A model generated the notes under the pieces. It saw only the letters and a list, made by a program, of their open reading frames with translations. It searched no databases and was not told the DNA's origin. A program made the position numbers and the translations under genes. A DNA stretch of 64,000 nucleotides from Hymenobacter gummosus (GTDB taxonomy: Bacteria; Bacteroidota; Bacteroidia; Cytophagales; Hymenobacteraceae): the NCBI RefSeq assembly GCF_003970915.1, contig NZ_RXOF01000019.1, forward strand, positions 1-64,000. The letters are read 5' to 3'. Within the stretch, counting starts at the first letter, position 1; the number at the start of each line of letters is the position of its first letter. This document shows positions 54,991 through 62,581 of the stretch, piece by piece.

Positions 54991-55549
54991 GATGAGGCGT
55001 AGTTGAGGTGGAAGGAAGGGCCGAAGCCGAGGCGGCTTCGAGGCGGCGCTGGAGCATGGCCCGCGCCTTGCTGAGCTGGGATTTGCTGGTGCCCTCCGAA
55101 ATGCCCAGCAGCTCCGCAATTTCGGGGTGGGTGTAGCCTTCGATGGCGTACAGGTTGAACACCGTGCGGTAGCCGGCCGGCAGCTCGCTCAGCAGCTGCA
55201 TCAGGTCGGCCGCCGCCAGGTCGCTTTCGGCCGTGGCCTGGGTCGAGGGCACGTCGGTCACCATGTCGTCGATGGCCAGGTGCAGGGGCTCCTTGCGGCG
55301 CAGCTGCCCCAGGGCTTCGTTGACCATGATGCGCCGGATCCAGCCCTCGAACGAGCCTTCGTGGCGGTACTGCTCCAGGGCCCGGAACACCTTCACGAAG
55401 CCGGTGAGCATGGCTTCTTCGGCGTCGGCGCGCTGGCGCAGGTAGCGCAGGCAGACCGTCAGCATCAGCCCGGCGAAGCGCTCATAGAGCTGCTTCTGCG
55501 CCCGGACGCTGCCTTGCCGGCAGGCACTGATGAGTTCGAGTTCGTTCAC
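54971..55549 (-). CDS. ECF-type RNA polymerase sigma factor
   Basis: A 192-residue ECF sigma-70 factor with a GTG start. Region 2 (LISACRQGSVRAQKQLYERF, LRYLRQRADAEEAMLTGFVKVF, RHEGSFEGWIRRIMVNEALG) and region 4 (LPAGYRTVFNLYAIEGYTHP, then EIAELLGISEGTSKSQLSKA) are clear; region 4 is the -35-binding helix-turn-helix. The start of the putative anti-sigma gene overlaps its end by 20 bases. The regulon is unknown; the barrel protein and anti-sigma factor in the operon point to envelope stress or a surface function. Confidence 0.92.
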   Translation of the reverse strand: MNELELISACRQGSVRAQKQLYERFAGLMLTVCLRYLRQRADAEEAMLTGFVKVFRALEQYRHEGSFEGWIRRIMVNEALGQLRRKEPLHLAIDDMVTDVPSTQATAESDLAAADLMQLLSELPAGYRTVFNLYAIEGYTHPEIAELLGISEGTSKSQLSKARAMLQRRLEAASASALPSTSTTPHHATGRY

Positions 55550-55813
55550 AGCTCAGAAGGGTAGTGGTAGGCCGGTAGCGGTGGGGTTTGAAGCGCTAGA
55601 TGAAGAAGCCCGGGGCGAGGTTGCCCGAAGAGGTAGAAAATTTTTCAGCGCGGCCCAGGCAGCCGTTGCCGGGCGGCCGCCCGCGCCCTTGGGGCCGCTT
55701 TTCAGCGGACTGGCACCAGCCAAACCTTACCCGGTGCCGCGGTCGGCCAGCCGGTGGGCTGAACAATTGCGGCCGGTAAGGGGTATTGTATGTATCAACA
55801 TTGATTCTGTGAT

Positions 55814-56608
55814 ATGAGCAACATGCAAGGAAAAGTCGTGCTGATAACGGGTGCCGCCATGGGCCTGGGCCTGGCCGCCGCCAAGGAACTGGCCCGCCAG
55901 GGCGCCCGCCTGGCCCTGGTCGACTACAACGAGCAGAGCCTTCAGCAGGCCCAGCAGGCCATCAGCCAGGAGTTTGCCGACGCGGAGGTGCTGATCGTGG
56001 TAGCCGACGTATCCGACGAAGCCGCCGTGCGAAAGTACGTCGACGAAACCGTGGCCCGCTTCGGCCGCATCGACGGCTTCTACAACAACGCCGGCATCGA
56101 GGGCAAGCAGGCCAGCATCACCGAGTACGACCTGGCCGTGTTCAAAAAGGTTATCGACATCAACCTGCTGGGCGTGTACTACGGCCTGCGCTACGTGCTG
56201 CCGGTGATGCAAAAGCAGGAGTACGGCCGCATCGTCAACGTGGCCTCGGTGGGTGGCATCCGCGGGGTGCTGAACCAGATGCCTTACGTGGCCAGCAAGC
56301 ACGCCGTATCGGGCATGACCAAGAACGCGGCCCTGGAGTACGGCCGCTACGGCATCACCACCAACGCCATTGCCCCCGGCGCCATCCTCACGCCGATGGT
56401 GGCCGAGGCCTTCAAGCAGGTGAACCCCGCCGACCCCAAGCAGGCCGAAGCCCAGTACGCCAGCCACAACCCCACCCGCCGCCTGGGCCAGCCGGAGGAA
56501 GTAGCCAAGCTGGTAGCTTTCCTGCTCAGCGAAGACGCCTCCTACGTCAGCGGCCAGACCATTGCCATCGACGGCGGCGAATCCAACATGTACGGCAACG
56601 CGGAGTAA
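55814..56608 (+). CDS. short-chain dehydrogenase/reductase
   Basis: A 264-residue classical SDR. The NAD(P) motif TGAAMGLG is at 12-19 and NNAG at 91-94; the catalytic S145, Y158 and K162 are present. D37 after the second strand favours NAD(H). The C terminus has GRYGITTNAIAPGAILTPM and YVSGQTIAIDGG. The substrate is unknown; glucose 1-dehydrogenase-like labels are common for this group. It diverges from the sigma operon across 264 bp that hold no recognised gene, and is followed by a GTCATCCTGAGC element. Confidence 0.9.
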   Translation: MSNMQGKVVLITGAAMGLGLAAAKELARQGARLALVDYNEQSLQQAQQAISQEFADAEVLIVVADVSDEAAVRKYVDETVARFGRIDGFYNNAGIEGKQASITEYDLAVFKKVIDINLLGVYYGLRYVLPVMQKQEYGRIVNVASVGGIRGVLNQMPYVASKHAVSGMTKNAALEYGRYGITTNAIAPGAILTPMVAEAFKQVNPADPKQAEAQYASHNPTRRLGQPEEVAKLVAFLLSEDASYVSGQTIAIDGGESNMYGNAE

Positions 56609-56643
56609 GGCTCCTGGAGGTGTTGGCAGAAGACAAAAAGGCC

Positions 56644-56820
56644 GTCATCCTGAGCCCAAGGCGAAGGACCTTTCTCACACCCCGCACTGACTAAAAAGCG
56701 CAGCCACCAACGCCCTGACGTTGGTGGCTGCGCTTTTTGATGCTACTGTTAGGCCGCCCGAGCTCGGACTGTAGCGGCGGTGCAGGGTAGGAGGAAGGTC
56801 CTTCGCAAGCTCAGGATGAC
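56644..56820. repeat. GTCATCCTGAGC element, copy 3 (177 bp)
   Basis: Inverted ends (GTCATCCTGAGC... and ...GCTCAGGATGAC) with small indels surround a perfect 20-bp hairpin, AAAAAGCGCAGCCACCAACG against CGTTGGTGGCTGCGCTTTTT (56693-56738), an efficient-looking bidirectional terminator between convergent genes. Confidence 0.85.
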
Positions 56821-56831
56821 GTTCTGAAGAA

Positions 56832-57194
56832 TCAATAATTGCCCACCGACAGCATCACCAGCGTGCAGGCTTCGATGGTTTGAATGCCCTGCTCGCGGGC
56901 CTTGCGCTCCAGCTCGTAGTTTTCGGTGCCGGGGTTGAAGATGATGCGCTTGGGCTTCAGGTCCAGGATGTAGTCGTACCAGGCGGGCTGGTTTTGCGGG
57001 CCCACGTACAGGGTCACGGTGTCCACACCCTCGACGGCGGGCTTGTCGAGCTGAATGTCGAGGCCGGCTACCTGGCCCTTGCGGATGCCCACCGGCACCA
57101 CCTCGTGCCCGTGGCTCTTGAGGCGGTTGACGGCCTGAAAGGAGTAGCGCGCGGGGTTGTCGGAGGCGCCGAGGACGACGGTTTTCTTATTCAT
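56832..57194 (-). CDS. CoA-binding (YccU-type) protein
   Basis: A 120-residue protein with a Rossmann-like CoA-binding domain. It starts VVLGASDNPARYSFQAVNRL, then VVPVGIRKGQVAGL, VDTVTLYVGPQNQPAWYDYI and KRIIFNPGTENYELERKARE. The start is ATG 57194; the upstream in-frame ATGs fall in the heptamer element. Proteins of this type are single-domain relatives of the CoA-binding part of succinyl-CoA synthetase; their role is not known. It follows the FAD-protein gene on the same strand, separated by the GCACTAA array. Confidence 0.85.
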   Translation of the reverse strand: MNKKTVVLGASDNPARYSFQAVNRLKSHGHEVVPVGIRKGQVAGLDIQLDKPAVEGVDTVTLYVGPQNQPAWYDYILDLKPKRIIFNPGTENYELERKAREQGIQTIEACTLVMLSVGNY

Positions 57195-57421
57195 AGTGCT
57201 TGGTGCTGAGTGCCTGGTGCCTAGAACGCGACTAAGCCAGGAAAGGGGGAGAGTGTTAATGGAATACGCGCAATAACCGGCAAAGGTGCAACCAGGTTTG
57301 CCGACCATGGGTACCGCACTAAGCACTAAGCACTAAGCACTAAGCACTAAGCACTAAGCACTAAGCACTAAGCACTAAGCACTAAGCACTAAGCACTAAG
57401 CACTAAGCACTAAGCACTAAG
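57194..57421. repeat. GCACTAA heptamer-arm element (15 copies)
   Basis: The right arm (57316-57421) is about 15 nearly perfect copies of GCACTAA. The left arm (57195-57224) is a degenerate inverse (AGTGCTTGGTGCTGAGTGCC). The stop codon (TAG) of the FAD-protein gene is read from the last heptamer. The core of about 90 bp contains no gene. The copy number could vary by slippage. Confidence 0.85.
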
Positions 57422-58982
57422 CCAATGCCGCCGCGGCTTCGGCGCACCGCTCCCCGTCCATGGCCGCCGACACGATGCCGCCGGCAAAGCCCGCGCCCTC
57501 GCCGCAGGGAAACAGGCCGCGCACTTCCGGGTGCTCCAGCGTGGCCGCGTCGCGGGGGATGCGCACGGGGGCGGAGGTGCGGCTTTCCACGCCCACAATC
57601 TGCGCCCCGTTCGAGGTGAAGCCCGGAATCTTGCGCCCGAAGGCCCGGAAGCCCTGCCGCAGCCGGTCGGCCAGCACCGGACCCAGCACCTCATCCATGG
57701 GCACCGACACCAGGCCCGGCTGGTAGGAGGTTTCGAGCAGGTTGCGCGAGGTCTTTTTCTGCACGAAGTCGCCCAGCAGCTGGGCCGGGGCCAGCTGGGT
57801 GCTGCCCGCCAGCCGGCAGGCCCGCTGCTCGATTTCCTGCTGCAGCCGCAGCCCGGCCATTACCCCGTCGCGCCGCAGATTCATGTCCTCCGGCTCTATG
57901 GCCACCACAATGCCCGAGTTGGCAAACTGCGAGTCGCGGCGGCTGGGGCTCATGCCATTGACCACCACCTCGCCCGGGGCCGTGGCCGCCGGCACGATAA
58001 AGCCGCCCGGGCACATGCAGAACGAAAACACCCCGCGCTGCCCGCCCGGCCCGTCCGACTGCTGCACCAGGGCGTACGAGGCGGCCGGCAGCTGCCCGCG
58101 GTCGGCGCGGTGGTACTGGGCCTGGTCGATGAGGCTCTGCTGGTGCTCCACGCGCACGCCCAGGGCAAAGGGCTTGGCCTCGATGCGCACCCGGCGCCGC
58201 TCCAGCAGCTCGTAAATATCCCGCGCCGAGTGCCCGGTAGCCAGAATGACGGCGTCGCCCAGGATTTCCTGGCCCTGCTGCGTCAGCACCCCGCGGATGC
58301 GGCCGTCGGTGAGGATGAGGTCGTCCACCCGGGTGTCGAACAGCACCTCGCCGCCGTGGTCGAGGATGCTCTGGCGCAGGGCCTGCACCACGTAGGGCAG
58401 CTTGTTGGTGCCGATGTGCGGGTGCGCGTCGATGAGGATTTCCGGGGTGGCGCCGTGCTGCACCAGCAGGCGCAGCACCCGCTGCACGTCGCCGCGCTTC
58501 TTGGAGCGGGTGTAGAGCTTGCCGTCGGAGTAGGTGCCCGCGCCGCCCTCGCCGAAGCAGTAGTTGGAGTCGGGGTTGACGAGGTGCTCCTTGTTGAGGG
58601 CGGCCAGGTCGCGGCGGCGGCTGCGTACGTCCTTGCCGCGCTCTAGCACCAGCGGCTTCAGGCCCAGCTCGATGCAGCGCAGGGCCGCAAACAAACCGGC
58701 CGGCCCGGCGCCTACGATAACCACCGTTTTCGGGGCCCGGCTCACGTCCTGGTACTGCACCCAGGGCCCGAACAGCTCCCGGGGCGGGGGCGACTGGTAC
58801 ACGTCGGCGCGCAGGCGGATGCCCACGTTGCGCCCCCGCGCGTCGATGCTGCGGCGCAGCAGGTGGACAAAATCAGCCTCGCCGGGCTGCAGGCCGGCGG
58901 CTTTCAACAGGGCCCGGTAGCGGGCCAGCTCGTCGTACGCCTCGGCGGACGACAGAACGATTTCAACTTCGCGTTTTTGCAT
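57417..58982 (-). CDS. FAD-dependent NAD(P)-type oxidoreductase
   Basis: A 521-residue flavoprotein. After an N-terminal domain of about 80 residues comes the FAD-binding GAGPAG (91-96) in VVIVGAGPAGLFAA. LVLERGKDVRSRRRD, FGEGGAGTYSDGKLYTRSKK, VILATGHSARDIYELL and SFCMCPGGFIVPA follow. The pattern matches the large family of uncharacterised FAD-dependent dehydrogenases (YtfP/HI0933-like neighbours). The C terminus has PCGEGAGFAGGIVSAAMDG, the second flavin contact. The substrate is unknown. It is cytoplasmic and has a perfect -7 box upstream. Confidence 0.88.
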   Translation of the reverse strand: MQKREVEIVLSSAEAYDELARYRALLKAAGLQPGEADFVHLLRRSIDARGRNVGIRLRADVYQSPPPRELFGPWVQYQDVSRAPKTVVIVGAGPAGLFAALRCIELGLKPLVLERGKDVRSRRRDLAALNKEHLVNPDSNYCFGEGGAGTYSDGKLYTRSKKRGDVQRVLRLLVQHGATPEILIDAHPHIGTNKLPYVVQALRQSILDHGGEVLFDTRVDDLILTDGRIRGVLTQQGQEILGDAVILATGHSARDIYELLERRRVRIEAKPFALGVRVEHQQSLIDQAQYHRADRGQLPAASYALVQQSDGPGGQRGVFSFCMCPGGFIVPAATAPGEVVVNGMSPSRRDSQFANSGIVVAIEPEDMNLRRDGVMAGLRLQQEIEQRACRLAGSTQLAPAQLLGDFVQKKTSRNLLETSYQPGLVSVPMDEVLGPVLADRLRQGFRAFGRKIPGFTSNGAQIVGVESRTSAPVRIPRDAATLEHPEVRGLFPCGEGAGFAGGIVSAAMDGERCAEAAAALA

Positions 58983-59037
58983 CAGCAGAGGCGGCGGGGA
59001 GCTGGGCCCGCAAGCCGGTAGGGTAAGGGTCAGACGG

Positions 59038-59045
59038 CAAAGATA
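59038..59045 (-). promoter_or_regulatory. -7 promoter box TATCTTTG (FAD protein)
   Basis: A perfect TAnnTTTG motif on the minus strand, 56 bases upstream of the FAD-protein ATG. Confidence 0.5.
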
Positions 59046-59421
59046 CGGCGAATGGTTCCAGTGGGGGAGCCAAGCTGCCTGACTTACCGATTACGTTTTA
59101 TCTATATCAACCTCTGGTTTTGGCTGGCCCGCTCAATGGGGAGGCTCGCAACTCAAGCTGACAATCCCTCGGCAAATTAGGAGCAAATTCAACGAATGGT
59201 TGAGCTGATCCGCCGAGCCAGCAACTTCAAAAATAAAGCTCTTCAAAAGGGACGCCATAAGTCACGCTCGCGAAGCCACTTTTGACGCTCTAAAACTGCT
59301 ATAGAAGCGTCAAGGACGAGACGATGAACTTCATAGAGGGCTTTGGGAAGCGAACCAGCTTAGCAAAAAACTAACAGAATAAAAAGCCCTGGTTCTTGCC
59401 ATTGTCCTAAATAATCACTAT

Positions 59422-59429
59422 TACCTTTG
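59422..59429 (+). promoter_or_regulatory. promoter TTG-N17-TACCTTTG
   Basis: A perfect -7 box preceded by TTG at 59402-59404 with a 17-bp gap, one of the most complete promoters in the window. It reads toward the hairpin at 59478 and the 42-codon frame at 59547. Confidence 0.55.
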
Positions 59430-59477
59430 GTGTAAAGCACGACTAGCTGCCCGGTCAACGCATCGTCCCCGAAAGAC

Positions 59478-59511
59478 GAAGCCCCCGGCAGTTACAGCTA
59501 CCGGGGGCTTC
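59478..59511 (+). terminator. hairpin in the leader of the 42-codon frame
   Basis: GAAGCCCCCGG pairs perfectly with CCGGGGGCTTC around a 12-base loop. Only TAGAAG follows, so it is a weak terminator or an attenuator. It would end a short RNA of about 80 bases from the promoter at 59422. Confidence 0.55.
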
Positions 59512-59546
59512 TAGAAGTGGGCAGCGTCACACAACCCATTTCTAGT

Positions 59547-59675
59547 ATGACTAAGCGTCGTGCTCCGCGAGAGAAGCCTGAAGGGGGCGACTTTCGCAGC
59601 CAGCTGATTGCCCAGCTGGTGAATGCCCTGGTGCGGGTAGGTCTAGACCACCTACTGAAGCACTTCGGGCTCTAG
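59547..59675 (+). CDS. possible 42-residue small protein
   Basis: An ATG-started frame encodes MTKRRAPREKPEGG, then an amphipathic helix (RSQLIAQLVNALVRVGLDHL) and LKHFGL. The basic N terminus plus amphipathic helix looks protein-like, and the frame lies behind a good promoter and hairpin. A small RNA-binding or membrane-associated peptide is conceivable. No relative was recognised, and the evidence is limited to composition and position. Confidence 0.35.
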   Translation: MTKRRAPREKPEGGDFRSQLIAQLVNALVRVGLDHLLKHFGL

Positions 59676-59966
59676 GACGGCGGCGGTTCGGTGGTGGTAC
59701 ACCGGGCCGCCGCTTGTCGTGTCATGACAAATATACGTTAAGCGTCCACAAGTAGTACACATTCGGTTACTCCTTTTAGGCACCGATTTAGCTGCCTGTC
59801 CATTTGTGATTTTATTTATTGTGTTGATAATCAGGTGCATTTATTCGGGCAGTTGTCCGTTGGATCATCTGCTAGGCCAGCAATTTGGTTACCAATTCGG
59901 TTACCATGTTCAGCTGCTAGGTGCGCTTCGCTACGAAGGGAGCCAGTCAATTCATCTTAATCAAAA

Positions 59967-59993
59967 AGGCCCACGCAGTAATTGCGCGGGCCT
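59967..59993 (-). terminator. terminator of the TPR-like gene
   Basis: AGGCCCACGCA pairs with TGCGCGGGCCT (one mismatch); on the minus strand it is followed by TTTTTGAT. It lies 28 bases after the stop of the gene at 60021. Confidence 0.75.
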
Positions 59994-60020
59994 CTGAATA
60001 ACAAACCAAACTCAAGCCAA

Positions 60021-60512
60021 CTACACCGCCCCCGCGCTGCGCGAGGCCGTCTGCTTGCGGCTCTGGTAGTACAGCGTGAGCCGCTCGTAGTACTTATTGG
60101 CGCCCTGGTTCTGCACGTCGTAGCGCTGGGCGAGCTGGAAGTAGCGGTGGGCGGCGGCCGCTTCGCCCTGCTCGGTGAGGCAGGCGCTGAAGCCGTAGTA
60201 CACGTTGGCGTTGGTGGAGTCCAGCAGCCAGGCCTGGTTGAAGCGCTTGATGCTGGTGGTCAGGTCGCTGGCGTAGAAGTGGCTCCAGCCCTCCGACACG
60301 CTGCTTTCCGAAGCGGCCCGGCGGTTCTGGCGGTACTGCTTCAGCGACTGGGCGATAAACTCTTGGTCCAGCTTGCGCAGGGCCTTGGACTTGGCCGCGC
60401 CGCCGTAGCGCGGCAGCGTGTTCAGCGGGGCCGGCCCGCTCTGCTGGCCGGTAGCCAGGGCGTCGGTCAGCGAAAGGGCAACCAGGGGCAGGGCGAGGAG
60501 CAAGCGTTTCAT
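60021..60512 (-). CDS. exported TPR-like hypothetical protein
   Basis: A 163-residue exported protein with signal peptide 1-20. Residues about 75-150 contain two TPR-like helical hairpins (DLTTSIKRFNQAWLLDSTNA, NVYYGFSACLTEQGEAAAAH, RYFQLAQRYDV), with the A/G/Y/F spacing of tetratricopeptide repeats. It probably scaffolds other envelope proteins. No partner is evident. It has its own terminator. Confidence 0.65.
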   Translation of the reverse strand: MKRLLLALPLVALSLTDALATGQQSGPAPLNTLPRYGGAAKSKALRKLDQEFIAQSLKQYRQNRRAASESSVSEGWSHFYASDLTTSIKRFNQAWLLDSTNANVYYGFSACLTEQGEAAAAHRYFQLAQRYDVQNQGANKYYERLTLYYQSRKQTASRSAGAV

Positions 60513-60603
60513 AGACAGGCGGTCGGGCAGGGGCGGCTATCAGGGGGCAATATAACAAAACCGCCCGGAGAACGAGCGTCCCCGGGCGGTTAGTATGCGT
60601 CCG

Positions 60604-61593
60604 TTAGTGCTGGCTGACGGCAGCCGACTCTTCCAGCACCTTGTCGACCCAGCTGCGGCCCCAGTCCTCAAACTCCTGCGCGGTCCAGAGCTGGGGGTAG
60701 AAAATGCGGCGCTGGAACTTCGGGGGCAGGTATTTGCGCCAGTTGGTGCCGCCGGTGGCGGGCACCGCGTCGCCGGCCTGCCGCTCCAGGTAGCGCACCG
60801 CCGATTTGTAGTGCATCAGGGGCCAGTTGATGTTCACGTTCACGTCGAGCTGCTTGAGCTGGCGCAGCAGGCGCGGGTGGCGGCGGTCTTCCTCGGGCAG
60901 GCGCTGCACCACGGCCCACACGTTGCGCTGGCGGAACTTGGCGGCGTGGTCGAGCAGCTGCTGGTGGTATTTGCGCTCAAACTCAATCAGCGTCAGGGCC
61001 TTGGCGCCGGTGTCTTCCACGGTGGCGCCGGCTTTCCAGTAGATGCAGCCCATCAGCTCCTCGTGGTTGTCCGACTCGCCCAGCAGGCGCGCCTTTTCCT
61101 TGTCGACGAGGTTGCCCAAATCGGTGGAGCTGATTTCGATGAAGCGGTACTGCACCGATTGAAAGCCCGAAGCCGGCATCAGGGCCATGCGGAACTGCAG
61201 AAACTGCTGCCGGTCCATGCCGTCGACCATCACGTCGAACGAGTCGATGAGGTTCTCAAAGTAGCGGTTGATGCGGCCCAGGCGCAGCACCAGCTCGCCC
61301 AGGGTGGGGGCTTGCAGGTCGCCGATCTGCTCGTACTCCACCAGGCAGAGCTTGAAGTACAGCTCCGTAATCTGGTGGTACATGATGAAAATCCGCTCGT
61401 CGGGAATCTTGGTCAGCGGACGTTGCAGGGAAAGCAGCGTATCCAGCTCGATGTAGTCCCAGTAATTGATGTAATCGGCGTGGTAGAGGCCTTCGAGGTA
61501 GGCTGCCAAATCCTGGCCGTCAGCGGCATATTTCTCCTGGAGGCGCCGCAGCTGGGTGAGGACTGCGGGCGAAAACTCTTCCTGGTTTGGCAT
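60604..61593 (-). CDS. kynA: tryptophan 2,3-dioxygenase
   Basis: A 329-residue haem dioxygenase that opens the indole ring of tryptophan, the first step of the kynurenine pathway. Marks are IFIMYHQITELYFKLCLVEY (the distal haem-pocket H and F), FDVMVDGMDRQQFLQFRMAL, MPASGFQSVQYRFIEI, HEELMGCIYWKAGATVEDTG and a C-terminal GTNWRKYLPPKFQRRIFYP segment. The start was set at MPNQEEF (ATG 61593), since upstream residues are low-complexity. No other kynurenine gene is adjacent. Confidence 0.94.
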   Translation of the reverse strand: MPNQEEFSPAVLTQLRRLQEKYAADGQDLAAYLEGLYHADYINYWDYIELDTLLSLQRPLTKIPDERIFIMYHQITELYFKLCLVEYEQIGDLQAPTLGELVLRLGRINRYFENLIDSFDVMVDGMDRQQFLQFRMALMPASGFQSVQYRFIEISSTDLGNLVDKEKARLLGESDNHEELMGCIYWKAGATVEDTGAKALTLIEFERKYHQQLLDHAAKFRQRNVWAVVQRLPEEDRRHPRLLRQLKQLDVNVNINWPLMHYKSAVRYLERQAGDAVPATGGTNWRKYLPPKFQRRIFYPQLWTAQEFEDWGRSWVDKVLEESAAVSQH

Positions 61594-61785
61594 GGAGGGG
61601 TGGAAAGAACGAGAAGGGTGGTGGGGTGGTGGGTGGGTGAGGGAAGGCACAAAGAACGAAAAAGAAGAGAAAATGCCAGCCCGGCCCCCACCTTTTGTGC
61701 AATTGGGGCGTCTCGCGGGCACGCGCGAGGCCAGGCCGCTTCCGTACCAGGCCGGCGGCCGGGTTGGTTTTGTGGCCCAACGCAG

Positions 61786-61793
61786 TACCTTTA
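61786..61793 (+). promoter_or_regulatory. promoter TTG-N19-TACCTTTA (sdaAB)
   Basis: A seven-of-eight -7 box preceded by TTG at 61764-61766 with a 19-bp gap, 21 bases before the sdaAB ATG. Confidence 0.45.
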
Positions 61794-61813
61794 GCCCGCT
61801 TTCCCGCAGAAAA

Positions 61814-62494
61814 ATGGCTGAGAAGTCCTCGATTTTTGACATGATCGGACCGGTGATGATCGGGCCGAGTTCCTCGCACACGGCTGGCGTGGTGCGCATT
61901 GCCCGCGCCGCGGTGCGGGTGCTGGGCTCGTTGCCCACCCACGCCACCATCACGTTCTACAACTCCTTCGCCCGCACCTACGAGGGCCACGGCTCCGACC
62001 GCGCCATCGTGGCCGGGCTGCTGGACTACGCCACCGACGACGTGCGCATCCGCGACTCGTTCGACCACGCCAAGGCCGCCGGGCTGCAGTACGCGTTTCA
62101 GGGCGTGGGCAATGCCTCCACCATGCACCCGAACACCATCCGGCTGGAGCTGCGCGACGAGCGGGCCGGTACCCAGGTAGAAGTCATCGGCCAGAGCCGC
62201 GGGGGCGGGGTTATCCGCATCGTGGAAGTCGACGGCTTTCCCTGCGACTTTTCGGCCGCCCTGCACACGCTCATCATCGACGCCGACGACGTGAAGGGCT
62301 CCATTGCCTTCATTGCCGACGTCATTGCCCACGACGACTGCAACATTGCCACCATGAACGTGTCGCGGAAGGGCAAAAACCAGGTGGCCCGGCAGTTCAT
62401 CGAAATGGACTCCCCGCTGACCGACATTTCGCTCGAGTACCTGCGGCATTTGCGCTGGGTACACGCCGTGCGCTACATCCCGGCCATTGATTAA
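61814..62494 (+). CDS. sdaAB: L-serine ammonia-lyase, iron-sulfur type, beta subunit
   Basis: A 226-residue beta subunit of the iron-sulfur L-serine dehydratase, which turns serine into pyruvate and ammonia. The N-terminal SIFDMIGPVMIGPSSSHTAG is diagnostic (substrate-binding SSSHT), followed by ITFYNSFARTYEGHGSDRAI and HPNTIRLEL. The C-terminal 75 residues are an ACT-like domain (GSIAFIADVIAHDDCNIATM). The start is ATG 61814, behind a good promoter. The alpha subunit, which holds the cluster cysteines, is not adjacent; the gene after it is tolC-like. The two subunits are usually encoded together, so alpha may lie elsewhere. Confidence 0.93.
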   Translation: MAEKSSIFDMIGPVMIGPSSSHTAGVVRIARAAVRVLGSLPTHATITFYNSFARTYEGHGSDRAIVAGLLDYATDDVRIRDSFDHAKAAGLQYAFQGVGNASTMHPNTIRLELRDERAGTQVEVIGQSRGGGVIRIVEVDGFPCDFSAALHTLIIDADDVKGSIAFIADVIAHDDCNIATMNVSRKGKNQVARQFIEMDSPLTDISLEYLRHLRWVHAVRYIPAID

Positions 62495-62581
62495 TGCAAG
62501 CATTATCAGTTATTCGCGGACACAACGTTGGGGAATTGCGTAATCTCGCCCCCGTTAACCGACCCCTTTGCCCTACTACCG

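Larger units (their letters stand above)
58983..60020. other. nearly gene-free kilobase
   Basis: This 1038-bp gap is less GC-rich than its surroundings. It holds the FAD-gene promoter, a promoter-hairpin-small-ORF unit (59422-59675), a short direct repeat (GGTTACCA twice, about 59888-59905) and a terminator (59967-59993). Reading frames of 62-63 codons at 59652-59840 and 59806-59997 have no protein-like composition. No tRNA, transposase or phage remnant was recognised. Confidence 0.6.

Noticed and set aside
57316-57421. CRISPR-like array
   Set aside because: The units are 7 bp, head to tail and without spacers; the same holds for the octamers at 35118-35238 and the 42-bp units at 6277-6444. 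No cas gene is present.
58983-60020. tRNA or other structured RNA gene
   Set aside because: I found no cloverleaf, no CCA end with T-arm GTTCRA, and no recognised riboswitch core; only simple hairpins.
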